In this document: positions 24,236 to 36,440 of the stretch, in pieces
Layout: the number at the start of each line of letters is the position of its first letter
Position numbering within the stretch: position 1 is the stretch's first letter
NCBI GenBank assembly: GCA_015143295.1
Contig: CM026557.1
Span: 30,823,965 to 30,887,964, forward strand
DNA: 64,000 nucleotides
Direction of reading: 5' to 3'
Source: Tetracentron sinense
Taxonomy: Eukaryota > Streptophyta > Magnoliopsida > Trochodendrales > Trochodendraceae
Notes under the pieces: generated by a model
What the model was told of the DNA's origin: nothing
The model's input: only the letters and a program-made list of their open reading frames with translations
Database searches by the model: none
Made by a program: the position numbers and the translations under genes

Positions 24236-24420
24236 AGGGGTCTCCCCTCACTCACAAGTGCATAACATGAAGAAGGGCCTCCCTTCCCTCGCAAGTACAT
24301 ACATATCATGAAGAAGGGTCTCCCTTCCCTCTCAAGTGCATTGCATAAAGAAGGGTCTCCCTTCCCTCTCAAGCGCATCTCACAAGTACATCTCACAAGT
24401 GCATCTCACAAGTTACATGA
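24236..24420. repeat. Short-motif array (CTCACAAG / CTTCCCTC)
   Basis: Repeated AAGAAGGG-CTCCCTTCCCTC and CTCACAAGTGCAT words in the transcribed half of the solo LTR, related to the CTTATGAG arrays of sister LTRs. Confidence 0.65.
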
Positions 24421-25747
24421 TCACAAGCAAGCACGCATGACATGCATGACAAGACACAATATACAAGAATCAAGCAAGACAAACAAGACAAGCTTTCAAG
24501 TACGAAAAAATATTTCAAGCCAAGTCAAGTGCACGATGTTTTCAAGAGGTTTTATCGGCTTTCTACGAAATACAAGCATGATTATAAATTGCTTTACTTC
24601 CTTGTATGATATGAATTGTTTCTGCCTGACATATATGAATTGCTCTTGATTATGTATTGCCATTGTTATGCTATAATTGTTGGTTAGTATTTAGTACCCG
24701 CTGAGTATTCCATGCTCAGCCGTACTTCTTATGTCGGCAGGTTATGAGGGGGCTGCTGCTCCATTTGATGTTTGTGCTCCTGGTCCATGGGTGGAGGAGG
24801 AGTACGTCGAGGAGCCTTTGGAGGAACCTCCCGTAGAGGGTTATCAGTAGGTGGTGTTAGATTCTGAGTGGATTAGCTGTGGGTGAGATGAGAGTTAGAT
24901 TTATGTATTTTGGCGGGCATGTCCTCACTTTCTTATGGATTCCTTATTGTGTAAACTTGGATTTAAGTATGTATATACATAGAGGTTTGTTAATCTTCCG
25001 CTGTGCTATGTTAGAGTGTGTTTTCGCTGTTTATATCCTCTATGGTATATGCTCTGTGGGTTTTTGCAGGTTGGTTTGTCAAGCAAGTCATGTAATCCAT
25101 GATTAGTCGTCCAAAGTTCACTCTAACTCCTAGGGTGGGTTTTGGGTCGCGACAGATGGAGTCCATCTAGGAGTTGATTCGTATCAAACCATCAACCCGT
25201 TCTGGATAGAAAAACTTGCCCGGAGTGTTCCGTAGCCTTTGCGAAGGTGATCGATTCGAGTCGGATCGTGGTAGTGTGATTTGGTCGGTAGAATCTGAAG
25301 CCGTCATTGATGAAGATCGATCGGAAGGTCGTGGATTGTTTTCGAGACACAAAGAGAAGTACGAGCAGCAATGGTTGATCACGGGACTTGTGAGCACGTG
25401 ATGACCTTTCGAGGTGTGGAGGACTAAGAACTGAAGGATCGTAGTGTCGAGTCCGAAGGAGTCAAGTTTGAGTCTTGTAAGTTCTTATTAACTTTGTCTT
25501 AGTGGATTCTCATGGCTGGACTAGGTCCCGTGGTTTTTCCCAGAAGGGTTTCCACGTAAAAATCCTTGTGTTGTGGTTTGCTTAGTTTTCTATTTCTGTA
25601 CTTAAATTTTACTATCCCTTAAGTTAATAACTTAATTGTTAAAATCATCAAAATGGTAGATAGACTTTTAGGGAAACCGAACCATCCCTTTGAACTTGTG
25701 AGATTCTCAACTCAAACATTGGATTTGAGGTTCATTGAATTTTTTCA

Positions 25748-26309
25748 AGAAGAAACGAAATCAGCCCTCAACCAGGTCCCAAAAGCCCCATCTGCCAAAG
25801 CTTTTACCTCCCCACTCCCTATGGGAGCTCCACATTGCTGATCATCATGCCTGATCACACCACACCTGAAACAAAAGGGTGGTAGCCTTTCATACCTCAC
25901 TGAAATTAGGGCAAGTTCATTCTCTTGATGGAATAGATGGATTTGATACCTAAGAGGTAGACGCACATCCAGTAGAATCCGAACGTGGAGAAATTTGCCT
26001 CTAACCTGCTCTCCATCTGGCATATCCTCCTCCAGGACCTCTTAGAGCCTTTACCCATTTGGAATCCAGCAGGGCCTAATGAATTCAGGCTGGAGCCTGT
26101 GCAATTGTATTCAGAAAGGGGTAGGGGAAATCTGAAGCTCTTGTGGCATGAGATCCGGATGCCATCTTTGAAGCTGGAGAAGCTGACCATTAAAAGACCA
26201 GGGTTCATATTGCAACACCTTCCTGAGGTACCTCTCCTCCTAAAATCAAAACATAAATATCTTCTCCGGGAGATCGACGACTCCATTTGCAATTCCTCTA
26301 TGTCTCCTC
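25748..26309 (-). pseudogene. L1-type LINE ORF1 fragment
   Basis: The minus strand reads GKFLHVRILLDVRLPLR, then a YERLPPFCFRCG motif and the zinc knuckle CFRCGVIRHDDQQC (C-x2-C-x4-H-x4-C, near 25875-25830). This is the DUF4283/zf-CCHC_4 arrangement of plant L1 LINE ORF1, an RNA-binding chaperone. The N-terminal side (26310-26020) lies in a shifted frame. There is no endonuclease or reverse transcriptase. It is cut by LTR A at 25747 and by LTR C at 26310, so it is the older host sequence. Confidence 0.75.
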
Positions 26310-27684
26310 TGTTATCCTTTAGGTTTTTAACCTAAGGTAAAATCATTAATTTTGATGATAATACAAAAATGGAATGTCATTGTGTTACTAATGTCTCAAT
26401 TGAGTTTATGTGAAAACCAGTTTATGAAGAGCATTAACAAAACCATTCAAGAAAAAAGCATGAAAAAGACACCATATATGAGAATGATCATACTCAAGTC
26501 AAAGCAAGTCAAATTGGATCAAGTTGAATCATATTGAAGATCATATTAAAGTCCAAGTAATGAAGATGAAGATTGAAGAAGGAGAAGTTGATCTTGAAGT
26601 CAAATAAGATAAATAAAGTCAAGATCAAGCTTGAAGGAATGAAGACTGTCTTAGAAGGTTTATAGTTTTATATTTAGAGAGTTTAAGACTTTTGTAAAAG
26701 TCCTCAAAGTTTGGTTGTTTGAATTCTCAAAGCCTAGAATTACCATAGGAGCCTAAGACTAAATTGATTAATATTCTAAGGCCCTAGGACATCATTTGGA
26801 AAGACCAAAAACATAATAAAGTCAAGCGAAGAGACCTTGCAAACCATTCTCATCATTAAGGTCTTCAAAAGATGAGAGTTCTGTGAAAAATCAGAGGACA
26901 CGTCGACGAATCTAATGAAACAACTTGAACTCGTTGACGAATGGGGTTACAGAAGCTACTATAAATATTCTGGTAGTGAACTCATCGACGAATGCAAAGA
27001 GTATACCCATACTTGTCGACGAATTCCTGTGGGAAGCCAAATACTCTCTAACGGCTAGTTTCATTTTCAATGTTCTTCTAATGGCCATAAAGCTTCTTGG
27101 GCTATAAATAGGAATGATTTATAAACTTAAAAAAACTCTAATCTTTCCAATCGTTCTATAACTCACTCTATCATTCATTTGAGTTGGAAAACATAGAAAT
27201 CCAAAAGAGTCCAAATTGAGCTATTTAACTCTATTTCTTTGAGAGACTCTTAGAGAACGTTCAAGTGACCTATAAGCTCGTGTAAGGAGCAATTTTAGAT
27301 TATAAAAATCTTCTCAATAAGTATGTGTAAAAATCAAGAATCGGTGAATTCTTGTCCTTAAAGCATGGAGCTTTATAAGGTTGGATCTTCACCCGTAAGA
27401 AGATCGAGGAAGTCAAGAAAGGGGATTCTCTTGCATTGTAAAGGTTTCATCTTCACCCGTAAGAAGATTGGCGATTGAGTAAATCGTGGGAAATCCTCTA
27501 GTGGGTATAGCTTGAAGTGGGGACATAGGCGAGATTGCTGAACCTCGTGAACAAAGTCTTTGTGTTTGCAATCTCTTAACTCTTACTCTTCTCATTTACT
27601 TTATTTTTTTGCATTGATTGTAGAATTGCTAGAATTTCCATTCCCTTTTAATTTGTTAAAATTGAAATTCTGCTTAAGGGAATA
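26310..27684 (+). mobile_element. 5' LTR of SIRE-type element C, first part
   Basis: It starts TGTTATCCTTTAGG, matching the 3' LTR start at 62664 (TGTTAGCCTTTAGG) and aligned with it for about 800 bp. It is split at 27684 by element B (TSD GAATA) and resumes at 52428-52487, where it ends next to a tRNA-Met-like primer site. Total LTR length is about 1.43 kb. Confidence 0.88.
26896..27110 (+). promoter_or_regulatory. CGTCGACGAA block and TATA box of LTR C
   Basis: ACACGTCGACGAAT, CTCGTTGACGAAT, CTCATCGACGAAT and TTGTCGACGAAT recur at 26896-27025, about 80 bp before TATAAATA at 27103-27110. The same words recur in the 3' LTR at 63256-63385, which shows the block belongs to the LTR. Confidence 0.65.
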
Positions 27685-28977
27685 TGAAAAAATCTAGTGA
27701 ACCCCAAAAATAATATTTTTGATTTAAGAACTCACAAACCCAAGGGGGTGGCTAGGTCTCCCTACAAGTCTATCTACCATTTTTAAGATTTAACAATTAA
27801 ATTATAAACTAAGGGAGGATGAACAATAAAATGTAGAAATAGGGAAACAAACATACCATAACACAAGATATTTTTAAATGGAAACCCTTCCGAGTAAAAC
27901 CACGGGACCTAGTCCAACAAAGAGATATCACTTAGACAAAGAACCATATACTTACAAGACTCGAACCTAACTCCCTCAGAATCGACACTACGATCCTTCA
28001 GTTCTCGGTCTTCCATGCCTTGAAAGAAATCACGATCTCGCAAGACTCGTAATCTACAGCAATAGTTTGTTCTTCTCCTAGATCTCCACAACCACGATTT
28101 TCCGATCGATCTCCGTCGATGACGGCTCCGGATTCCTCCCACCAAATAACCACGATCCTCCTCGGATCGACCTCCTTCGTAAGGGCTCCGGTTCACACTG
28201 ACCAATGGTCTTAACAGAACGGGTGATGGTTGTTTAAAAAAACAAACCCTAGATGTATTCTCAACAATGGAATAACAAGCAAGAATGATCAACAAAGTCT
28301 TGCAAAATCTAGGGTGGAAGAGGAAAGGAGAATGAGTTTGGAAAACTCTAAATTTCTCTAAAAAAACTCTCTAAACTCTCAAAACTCCTTGAATTTGAAT
28401 GGGGATCAAACCCTTATTATATAGGGCAATATAGGAGTGTTATAATGCAATTAGGAGTCCGAATCCGCAAGGTCCAGTTGACCGGATGTTTGGCTCGGTC
28501 GACCGGTCAAAAAACAGCCCACTAGAAATTTTTGTCATACAAAAATCTCGACCTTCAGTTGATCGGTTTACTGTAGAATTTTCCAAAAAATCCTTAATGA
28601 AAGTTGTAGCTCTTTTTGAGGTGGTCGATTTGATATATAATGGACGAAAATCGGAGCAACGGTCAATGACTTATGTCCCAAACACCGAATAAGAGTTTTT
28701 TTTTTGCATTTCTAACCCCTCGTATACCACTCAAGGCTTGTATCTAGCCACCTATGATTTATAGAACATTATCTAAGTCAATTACACCTAGTGTATAAGA
28801 TATCTAGGTCACTTACCATCCTATGAGTGAGATGAAGGTGACACTTTGAATACTTCAATCGAACTTCTTCGGGCTTTATCATCACAGAGTCGGATGCTTG
28901 TAGGCAATGACACAAGACACTATTAGACACTTTGTTTTGACATCGGAATATGCTAATACCAAAAGTATAGACTTACA
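27685..28977 (-). mobile_element. 3' LTR of SIRE-type element B, TSD GAATA
   Basis: On the minus strand it runs from TGTAAGTCTATAC at 28977 to CTAGATTTTTTCA at 27685 (1,293 bp). The flank GAATA at 27680-27684 is repeated at 52423-52427 beyond the 5' LTR, which proves that 27685-52422 is a single insertion. A TATA region lies near 28414-28423 with a palindrome block upstream in sense (28468-28580). Confidence 0.93.
28414..28580 (-). promoter_or_regulatory. TATA box and GTCGACC block, 3' LTR of B
   Basis: TATATAATA on the minus strand near 28423-28414. GGTCCAGTTGACCGG, CTCGGTCGACCGG and CAGTTGATCGG lie at 28468-28575, about 45 bp upstream in sense. Confidence 0.55.
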
Positions 28978-30700
28978 ATCTTACCATTTGACAATTCTGT
29001 AACAAAACCAATCTGAAGTACATGACTTGACACAAACTCACCCAAACACATTAAACGATGAATTAGGTCATTACATGACTCCAATTCAATTACATGACAC
29101 AAAATGACATACAACCTAAATTGTAGACACTGATGTTCTTGTCATGTAAGATCTATCTGCTGCAAACTTGCACTTGAACATATTAATCAAAAACCCCATT
29201 AAGCATGTATGGAATATTAAAATAAAAATAAACATAGGTATTACAAGGCATGTACTAAACAAGGGAACTAATACCCTAACATTCTCCCCCTTTTTGGCAC
29301 GAAGAGTCAAAGGTAGGTAGGAAGCCAATATTACAAAAAAATACCAATTTTAAAACAGATGTAATATCAAAGCAACCACAATACAACCAAGCAAATGCAG
29401 ACAATGCGGGGAACAAAAAATAGCAATAAAAAGCAAAAAATCCCCCTCAACATCTCAACTTGATCTTTTCCCCCTAAGATCAAAAACACCACCTAAAGGA
29501 TAGGGCAACTCATGTTAGAAAGGCCCATGCCAACTAAAACTAAAAAACACATAATAACAAAACTAAAAAGTATCATGTGTCACACAAACATGTATCAAAA
29601 GCATTCTAATCAACAATAATTGAAAATTACTAGTTTAATGAAGAACATGATTAGATAGTCCAACTGAGGATAAACATCTAACTAAATCTCACGGAATGCT
29701 AAAGCATAGCCAATTTACTTAGTCACATTTAGTAAACAGTTCAAAAGTGAAGCTTTGTGTATAGTGGGTAGTCCGACTCGACACTAAGTCAAAGTTTCTT
29801 TCCCTTTCTAAGTATATGACATTAGCCACTAAAGGGGACTTCTGTAGACACAAATCTAAGAAGTCAAAGCTAGTTAGATCCAGTTATGTTGATATTTTAC
29901 ATTTTGGTGCAACTTTATCCATTTTGATTTGACCCAATAATTTCTTTTACTTTTGGTCAAATACCTCCTCATTTGATGTTATTTTTCTGAACATATCTTT
30001 TCATGCAATGATGGCTTTCACACTATCTAGGTAGGTAGCTCTTCTCTATTGGCAATATGGACTTTCACACTAGCAACCCATATAGATAGCTATTGTCTGT
30101 ATAGGTAGTCATTAAAACTGTTTGCACCCAATAGTAGCTTTCACACTAGCCCAGTAGGTAGCCATTTTCATTGTAACACTTTTTGCTCATGGAGGATACA
30201 CAAAATGGAGATGACAAACAATATGGCCATTCTAAATTGGTCATCCTAGGTCACATTTAAGGATAAGTCATACACCTATAGATTAAAAATTAGACCTCTC
30301 AACATAATTAGTTAGAGTACATGCGATAGTACAAAACATACACATGAATAAGTCTCTAACTGTGCAAGATAAGACTAGTCTAATTTTTAACCTAACCAAG
30401 AGACTATAAAGGTACTATATCCTCAATTAGCAACAAAAAACATGTTCCACCTTGGACACGTATGAAAAAAAGGATCACAGAAGGAATGCAAATCATACAA
30501 GTCAAACAAGGGCAACATGAAAAAAATATTTTTGGATTTTATAGTTTTTCAATGTTTTGAATTTTTAAAAATAAATAAAATAGAAAACAGACCAAAGCAA
30601 ATAACTAGTAAAAAAGAAAAACTACTAGTTTACACATACATCATAGCACTAGGACAAGATAGAACACTAATAACACACCCTAGGCTATGACATGCACTGG
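28978..30700 (-). other. Non-coding internal region of element B
   Basis: The inverted counterpart of 19921-21665. From high to low coordinates it keeps the repeat units (30002-30185), a degraded polypurine tract and the LTR junction (reverse complement of ATGGTAAGAT then TGTAAG). No pol domain is present. Confidence 0.75.
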
Positions 30701-31909
30701 CTAAGTGAAGCTCTTCAGGTCTTCCTTTCTCACCCAAACAATTTTAGTAGTTTGATTGACCATTTGGTCTCTAACCATTTTAGTTGAGGCAGGTATGACC
30801 TTTTGCCTCTTCCTCTTGTTCCTCCTATTCCAAGATTGAGTCCTAGAATTATGGCATGACATTATGGTTTTCCCTGTTACTTCCTTTATATCTAGCATAA
30901 GGGGTGTCATGACCATGCCACTGTCTAGAGTTATTATAGATATTCAATATATCATGATTTAACTTTCTAGACACATCCACTATAATATCAACTCTCCTTT
31001 GAAGATTTCCATTAAAATTATTTTGGTTCCTAGAACCATGATTGGGCATTCTTCGAAGTTTAGGACATCAATGCCTAGTATGACCCTTCACTCCACATTT
31101 ATAACATATAGGAATGAATTTCTGAGTAGAATGGTCTTTTCCTTTAGCAGGAGGGCGCCTTTTAGCACCAGGCTTAGTGTTCAAGGTAGATGGAGTTCCC
31201 TTCTCATCTCCACACCTCTGATCTTGCTCAAGATTTGTTAACTTGATTTCAAGACTTGTCATTTGATCAAGACAAACATGTAAATCAGATTCAAGAAGCT
31301 AGGTCTTGACAAGGAGGGAAGCCTTCTCTTCCTCAAGTTGTGATACAAGAGCTTTCAACCTAGAAGCCACTTGGTCAAAGGCATCAATTTCCTTCTTCAT
31401 TAACTTTACCTTTTTGGTCATAGAAATTTGATCCTTTGTCAGCCTTAGGTATTCCTCAAACAACTCATCATAAACTGTCTAGAGGTCTCCCTCATAACTA
31501 GAGTCACTTTTACTCTCTTCATCATCCTCACTGTCACCATGATTTTGGTCATTCTCTTTTAAACTTGAAGAAGATTCTTCAATCCCATTTATGGAAGTAG
31601 TGAAGGCCATATAATTCATACTCTTCTTACCAGAAGAACTATCCAATTCCTCAGATTCAAATTCACTATCATCCATTGCCTTGCTCTTAGATTTCTTCTC
31701 ATTTGAGCATTCTTTGATAATATGGCTATAGTCTTGGCATTCATAGCATTGAACCCATACTTTTGAGATGTTTCTTATATTCAAAGTGTTTGGACTTAGG
31801 CTTTTCAAAAGATTTTTATCATTTCAGATTAAATCTCTTATTAATTTTAGAAATTTTCTGAATTTCTTTGAAAGCAAAGCCATATCTTCTTCATCAACCT
31901 CAGAGTCAC
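30701..31909 (-). pseudogene. SIRE-type Gag of element B, C-terminal part
   Basis: Minus strand: zinc knuckle CYECQDYSHIIKEC near 31752-31711, an acidic Ser-rich stretch, a coiled coil with LEEEKASLLVKT and TSLEIKLTNLE, a second knuckle CYKCGVKGHTRH...C near 31110-31070 (stop before the last Cys), a basic tail and VWVRKEDLKSFT ending at 30701. It is the partner of 48441-49044 and 51080-51188. Several stops and shifts. The Tat element entered just upstream of the first knuckle. Confidence 0.87.
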
Positions 31910-33281
31910 TATAATGCTTAAATTTCGTTTGCATGTCAAATTACCTCCATTGTTGTATGGAGTTTATTATTTTGTGTGGGGAACTATTCTTCCAATCTGA
32001 ATAAACCCAGACTGTTAATTACCTTTTCGATTTGGGGAAGAACCTCTGATTAAGAAGAAGAAATAAAGAAGAAAAAAATATTTGAATAAAGTATTTGTTT
32101 ATTCAATGTGGTTGCCCAGGGCATTACAGGTTACCTCATAGAGGTGTTTGCATCCATAAATGAAAAAATAGAAAGAAATGTGGCCATATTGGGGGTCACC
32201 TGATATTCTCCATTAATGGGAGATCGTTCTTCTTCCTTCTTGTTGCTATTTTCCTGCCTTTCTTGCTTTTTTTGCTCCTTCTTCATTTTTGTGCTTCGTG
32301 CTTGCTTATTCTTGGTTCGTGGAAGTTTCTTGTGAGAAACTCCCTTTTTATATATTTCAGAGAGTCATTTTTGGGCTCCCCTTTGACTTCCTCTTCTTTT
32401 TAGGAAATTAAAAGGTTCTCTCCTTTTAGAGAGAGTCATCTGTCCTTTGACAGTTGGTTTCCCTTATCTTGGGGAAACCCGGTACGCATTGGAGTCCTCT
32501 TTTTTGAAGGACTGCTAATTGTTTTTCCTTTTTAGGGAATCTTGAGAGGATAAGGCTTCCCCTTAAAAGAGGGAAGAGTCTTATCTTCACAAAAAAGGAA
32601 GAGATTACTTCCCCTTTCAAATAGGGTGCCATATGACTCTATTATTGGAGGAAAAGAGGGGATCTCTATCTTGGGATCCCCCAAAGCTGAGAGAGAGTCC
32701 TTTTTTTATTATCAAGGATTCTCTACCACTTGGCAGTCAGTATCTGAATGTCAATTGGGAAAGGACGACATTGGTCAGTCCATAAGTTAAAGGGGTGATA
32801 CCATGGGTCTCACCCGCAACCTGGGTCAAGTCCAAAGCTTATTTGGGCTACGGAACAGGGTCTGACCTTAGTCAGTCCATAGACCAATGCAGAGTGCGAC
32901 CATGGGTCCAAACCTTGGTCTAGTTTGAGTCATTGGCCATTTATGGCCACAGACTGGGCTAGTCATTGACTAGCCCTTGGATGAACTCATAGAGTCTGTC
33001 CGTAGAGCTTGAATGGGGTCTGCCCGTAGGACTGACTTTTGAAACTTGTCCACAGACTAACTCATGAAATCAGTCCGCAAGGACTCAATTAGGAACTGGC
33101 TATTTGGTCGGTCAACAGAGGTTATTCTGACCAGGTCTGTTTGCGGGGACAACCCAAAGCCACATGAGGGCTTGGGCTTGATGTGGTGTATAGACTCCAT
33201 CTTCTTTTGATTTGGTGTGAAGTGGTGCACTGAAGTTGGTGCAGCTCAATCCAATTTGGTGTCGTAATTTCCTTGCCCACA
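31910..33281 (-). mobile_element. 3' LTR of Tat element
   Basis: On the minus strand it starts TGTGGGCAAGGAAATT at 33281, preceded by a purine-rich AAGGGGCATT tract, and probably ends at 31910 (AGCATTATA, with a C-to-T change in the final CA). Positions 32312-33281 match 47507-48440 well; 31910-32311 has no match in the other LTR. It holds many hairpins, such as GGTTTCCC/GGGAAACC (32456-32479), and GTCCGY-type words at 32790-33110. Confidence 0.75.
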
Positions 33282-33663
33282 AATGCCCCTTCGAGATTCG
33301 TGCAATGAGATTTAGTTGAGTCGCGCAAAACTCAATCCTGTAAACGTTAGAGCACATGTCGCTTTAGCTTCCAGTTTGATCTTCCCTTGGGTATTTGATC
33401 CATCGAGCATTTTTCTTCTTTTTCCTTTTTATCAACTGCAGTTGAAGGAGGGTGTGGATAGTTTCCGTTCATATCTAGGAAGGTTCATTTTGGTGAATGA
33501 CTTTGACCTATGTCAAGGAGCCCTCGAGGGCATGCTAAACATTTTTAGCTCGTGTTTAGGAGCCTATCAATTTTACTCTAACTTTTGTCTGGACCTTGAT
33601 CCAATAAGCATCTATTTTTTTATTCAAGTCACCCAATATTGGAAGGTGACAATGGTAATTTCA

Positions 33664-35356
33664 TATCTCAGGGGATGGTGTTCTTTTAGAAGAACTAGCT
33701 GAACCCAAGTTGATTTTCTCAGGATGCCTACATACCTATTATAGGATCAAGCCAAACGTAGTTCCAGATAGGGGTGATTTTAGACTCGTAATTTACGAGT
33801 AGATAGTTTCCGTTCATATTTAGGAAGGTTTGGACTTGTATTTTGAGAACAAGTAGGTAGTTACCATTCATACCTAGGAAGGTTTAGACTTGTATTTTGA
33901 GAACAAGTAGGTAGTTTTCGTTCATACCTAAGAAGGTTTAGACTTGTATTTTGAGAAAAGTAGGTAGTTTCCGTTCATACCTAAGAATGTTTAGACTTGT
34001 ATTTTAGGGGCAAGTCTTTGGGAAATGATGAATCTTTTCAGCTCGTATTCAGGAGCCTGTCAAATTGCTCTAATTTTTGCCTAAACTGACTCTTGGAGTG
34101 TTAGTTTAGCGAGCTTTTTGTTGCCCTAATTTTGCCTGTATTGACTCCTGGATTGTTAGTCTAGCAGACATTTTGTTTTGACCCAATTTTGCCTAAGCCG
34201 TCCTTTCAGATTTTTAAACTTAGTGAACCATTGATGCTCTAATTTTTGCCTAAGCCGCCCTTTTAGGTTTTCAACTTAGCGAGCTTTTGCTACCCTGACT
34301 TTTGCCTAAGCCATCCTTTCAGATTTTCAGCTTAGCAGGTATTTTGGTGCCCTAATCTTTGCCTAGACCATATTTTAAAGTTTTGGTCTAGCGGGCTTTG
34401 AGAATCTTACATTGGTCGGGGGAGATACTTCGTTGTCTATCCATTGCAATCAGCAAATATTCTCAATTCGAGTGCATTCCTTTGATGATGAGAAGTCCTT
34501 CATTTTAGTTTTGGTTTCTTCTCGGTGCATCAAGTAACAATTTTCTTCATTTCATCTGTATTGAGAGACAATAACGATGATTTTGTATCCCAGGGGGATT
34601 GTGTTCTTTTAGAAGAACTAGCTGAACCCAAGTAGTTTTCTCAGGCTACCTATGTACCAATGATAGGATCAAGCCAAAGTAGTTTAGGAAAAAGGGGCAT
34701 TTAGATTCGCGTTTTGAGAGTGAATATGTAGTTTTCGTTCATACCTAGGAAGGTTTTGACTCCGGTCTTGTATCTTGAAGACTTTTGAAGCTTTAATTCA
34801 CATTTAAGAGTGAATAGGCAGTTTCCGTTCATACCTAGGAGAGTTTGGACTTCGGTCTTGTATTCTGAAGACTTTTGAAGCTTTGATTCATATTTTGAGA
34901 GCGAATAGGCAGTTTTCGTTCATACCTAGTAGGGGTTGAACTCGGTCTTGTATTCTGAAGACTTTTGAAGCACAATGACCAATTTTAGCTCGTATTCAGG
35001 AGCCTATCAAATCGCTCTAATTTTTACGTAGACTGACTCTTGGAGTGTTAGTTTAGCAAGCTCTTTGTTGCCCTAATTTTTGCCTAGATCATCTTTTGAA
35101 GTTTTGGTCTAGCAGGCCTTTTTATTTTTGACTCAAATTTTTTACTAACCACCCCTTAGGGTTTTTAACCTAGCAAGTCATTGGCGCTCTAATTTTTGCT
35201 TAAGACGCCCTTAGGGTTTTCAACTTTGCGAGCTTGATTTTGACTCTAATTTTTGCCTAATCCGTCCTTTCGGAATTTCAACTTAGCGAGTCTTTTTAGG
35301 TGCTTTAATTTTTTCCTAGACCATCTTTTAAATTTTTGGTCTAGCGAGCTTTTCGA
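33664..35356 (-). repeat. Tat 3' untranslated region with duplicated repeat blocks
   Basis: Two related blocks (about 33664-34480 and 34585-35450, offset 923-979 bp). Each holds a GTTCTTTTAGAAGAAC palindrome near its start, a series of roughly 60-100 bp units with TTCGTTCATACCTAGGAAGG, then six 55-65 bp units with the pattern GCCTAAGCC...CTTAGCGAGC. The second block runs into the integrase 3' end. The first carries a broken copy of that end at 34391-34480. Tandem repeats here are known for Tat elements. Confidence 0.85.
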
Positions 35357-35359
35357 TTC

Positions 35360-36440
35360 CTAGGAATAATATCGCTTTAGGAATCTTGCATTGGTTGGAG
35401 GGGTGATTCGCTCTCCATCCATTGAAGTCAACAGGTATGCTCCGTTGGAATATACTTTCTCGATGACGTAGGGCCCTTCCCACTTTGGTTCAAAATTTTC
35501 CTTGGTTCGATGAGTGACGATGATTGGAGTCCTGACCATTAAGACCAAATCCCCTATTTTAAAAGATCTTAGTCTTACTCTTTTATTGAAGGCATTAATT
35601 AGCCTTTGTCTGTACATCTCTAAGCTCTGCTGGGCTCGAAGACGACGTTGATCAAGAGTCTCGAGCTCTGCAAGATGAACCTTAGCTGAGTCTTCATTTG
35701 TGATAGACTACTAAATTGCCACCCCTAGGCAGGGAATTTGAATTTCCAGGGAGAGAATTGCTTCACCGCCGAAGACCATGGAATATGGCATGGCCTGTGT
35801 CGAAGTCCAGTAAGTAGTCTTGTATGCCTAGAGTGCTTCGGGTAGGCATTCTTGACAGTCCTATTTAATTTTGTCCACAACTTTCTTAAGGATTTTGCAC
35901 AAAGTCTTGTTAAAGGCTTCGGCAAGACCATTCACGGTTGCATAATACCGGGTGGAATGGTTCTCTTTGATGCCAAATTTGGCATATAATTTATTTATCG
36001 GGGTGCTTCGAAAAGGTTACCCGTTATCTGTGATGATGCTTTCAGGAATTTCGAACTGGTATATGATGTTGGTCCGAATGAAATTTGCCACTGAGTGGTG
36101 TTTGACCTCTTTGAGGGCGATGACTTCGGCCCATTTTGAGAAGTAATCCATCACCGCCAGAATGTATTGATGCCCGGTAGATGATGGTGGAGTGAATGGA
36201 CCAATGACATCCATTCCCCATGCCGCGAAGGGCCATGAACATGTTGTCATATGAAGAGGCTCAGGAGCTCGATGTATGGAGTCAGCATGGAGCTGACAAA
36301 CTTTGTATTTTCTTGCATAGTTGAGACAATCAGTGATCATCATAGGCCAGTAGTAGCCTAATCTTTTCAGCTGCATTTGAAGCTTGGGCCCAGCTTGGTA
36401 GGCACCACAAATCCTAGCATGAGTTTCTTCTATAGCTCAA
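35360..36440 (-). pseudogene. Tat integrase
   Basis: Minus strand. The zinc-binding N-terminus retains HARICGAYQAG and CLNYARKYKVC, where the expected second His and third Cys appear as Tyr. The catalytic core has GMDVIGPF (first Asp), ITDNG (second Asp, 61 residues later) and NGLAEAFNK near 35920 (Glu, about 35 further on), the DDE spacing. The C-terminal part (35617-35360) is open: FKIGDLVLMVR, PKWEGPYVIEKV (GPY motif) and a stop after KRYYS. Frames break between 36017 and 35930. It would insert element cDNA into host DNA. The changed zinc residues and breaks imply loss of function. Confidence 0.85.

Larger units (their letters stand above)
22569..25154 (+). mobile_element. Solo chromovirus-type LTR, 2.59 kb, TSD GATGG
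   Basis: It starts TGTAGAGCCCCGG and ends TTTTGGGTCGCGACA, with perfect 5-bp duplications GATGG at 22564-22568 and 25155-25159. The paralogous LTR at 39937-41427 is uninterrupted here (TTGGACTTGTCC...GGAGTCCATCTAGG near 40825-40850), giving an empty site. Two different minisatellites lie in its 5' half. The terminal families match the chromovirus 3' LTR at 63712. No coding sequence. Confidence 0.95.
21666..25747 (+). mobile_element. 3' LTR of SIRE-type element A (split)
   Basis: It starts TGTAAAGTTCATG after the polypurine tract and ends GAATTTTTTCA at 25747. With the nested LTR removed it is 1,491 bp, the same length as its relative at 39937-41427, with the same order of motifs. The sequence TTTTTCCCAGAAGGGTTTCCACG near its 3' part is typical of SIRE LTRs. 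A possible target duplication AGAAG follows at 25748-25752; the 5' partner is lost with the 5' LTR. It interrupts a LINE. Confidence 0.88.

Noticed and set aside
31910..31940. Exact right end of the Tat 3' LTR taken at TG (31915)
   Set aside because: That choice gives no target duplication. Position 31910 gives GTCAC/ATCAC, so it was preferred, with some doubt left.
33112..33702. Open frames near the Tat 3' LTR (including a 128-codon plus-strand frame)
   Set aside because: They run against the element's sense direction and cross the LTR edge. No motif.
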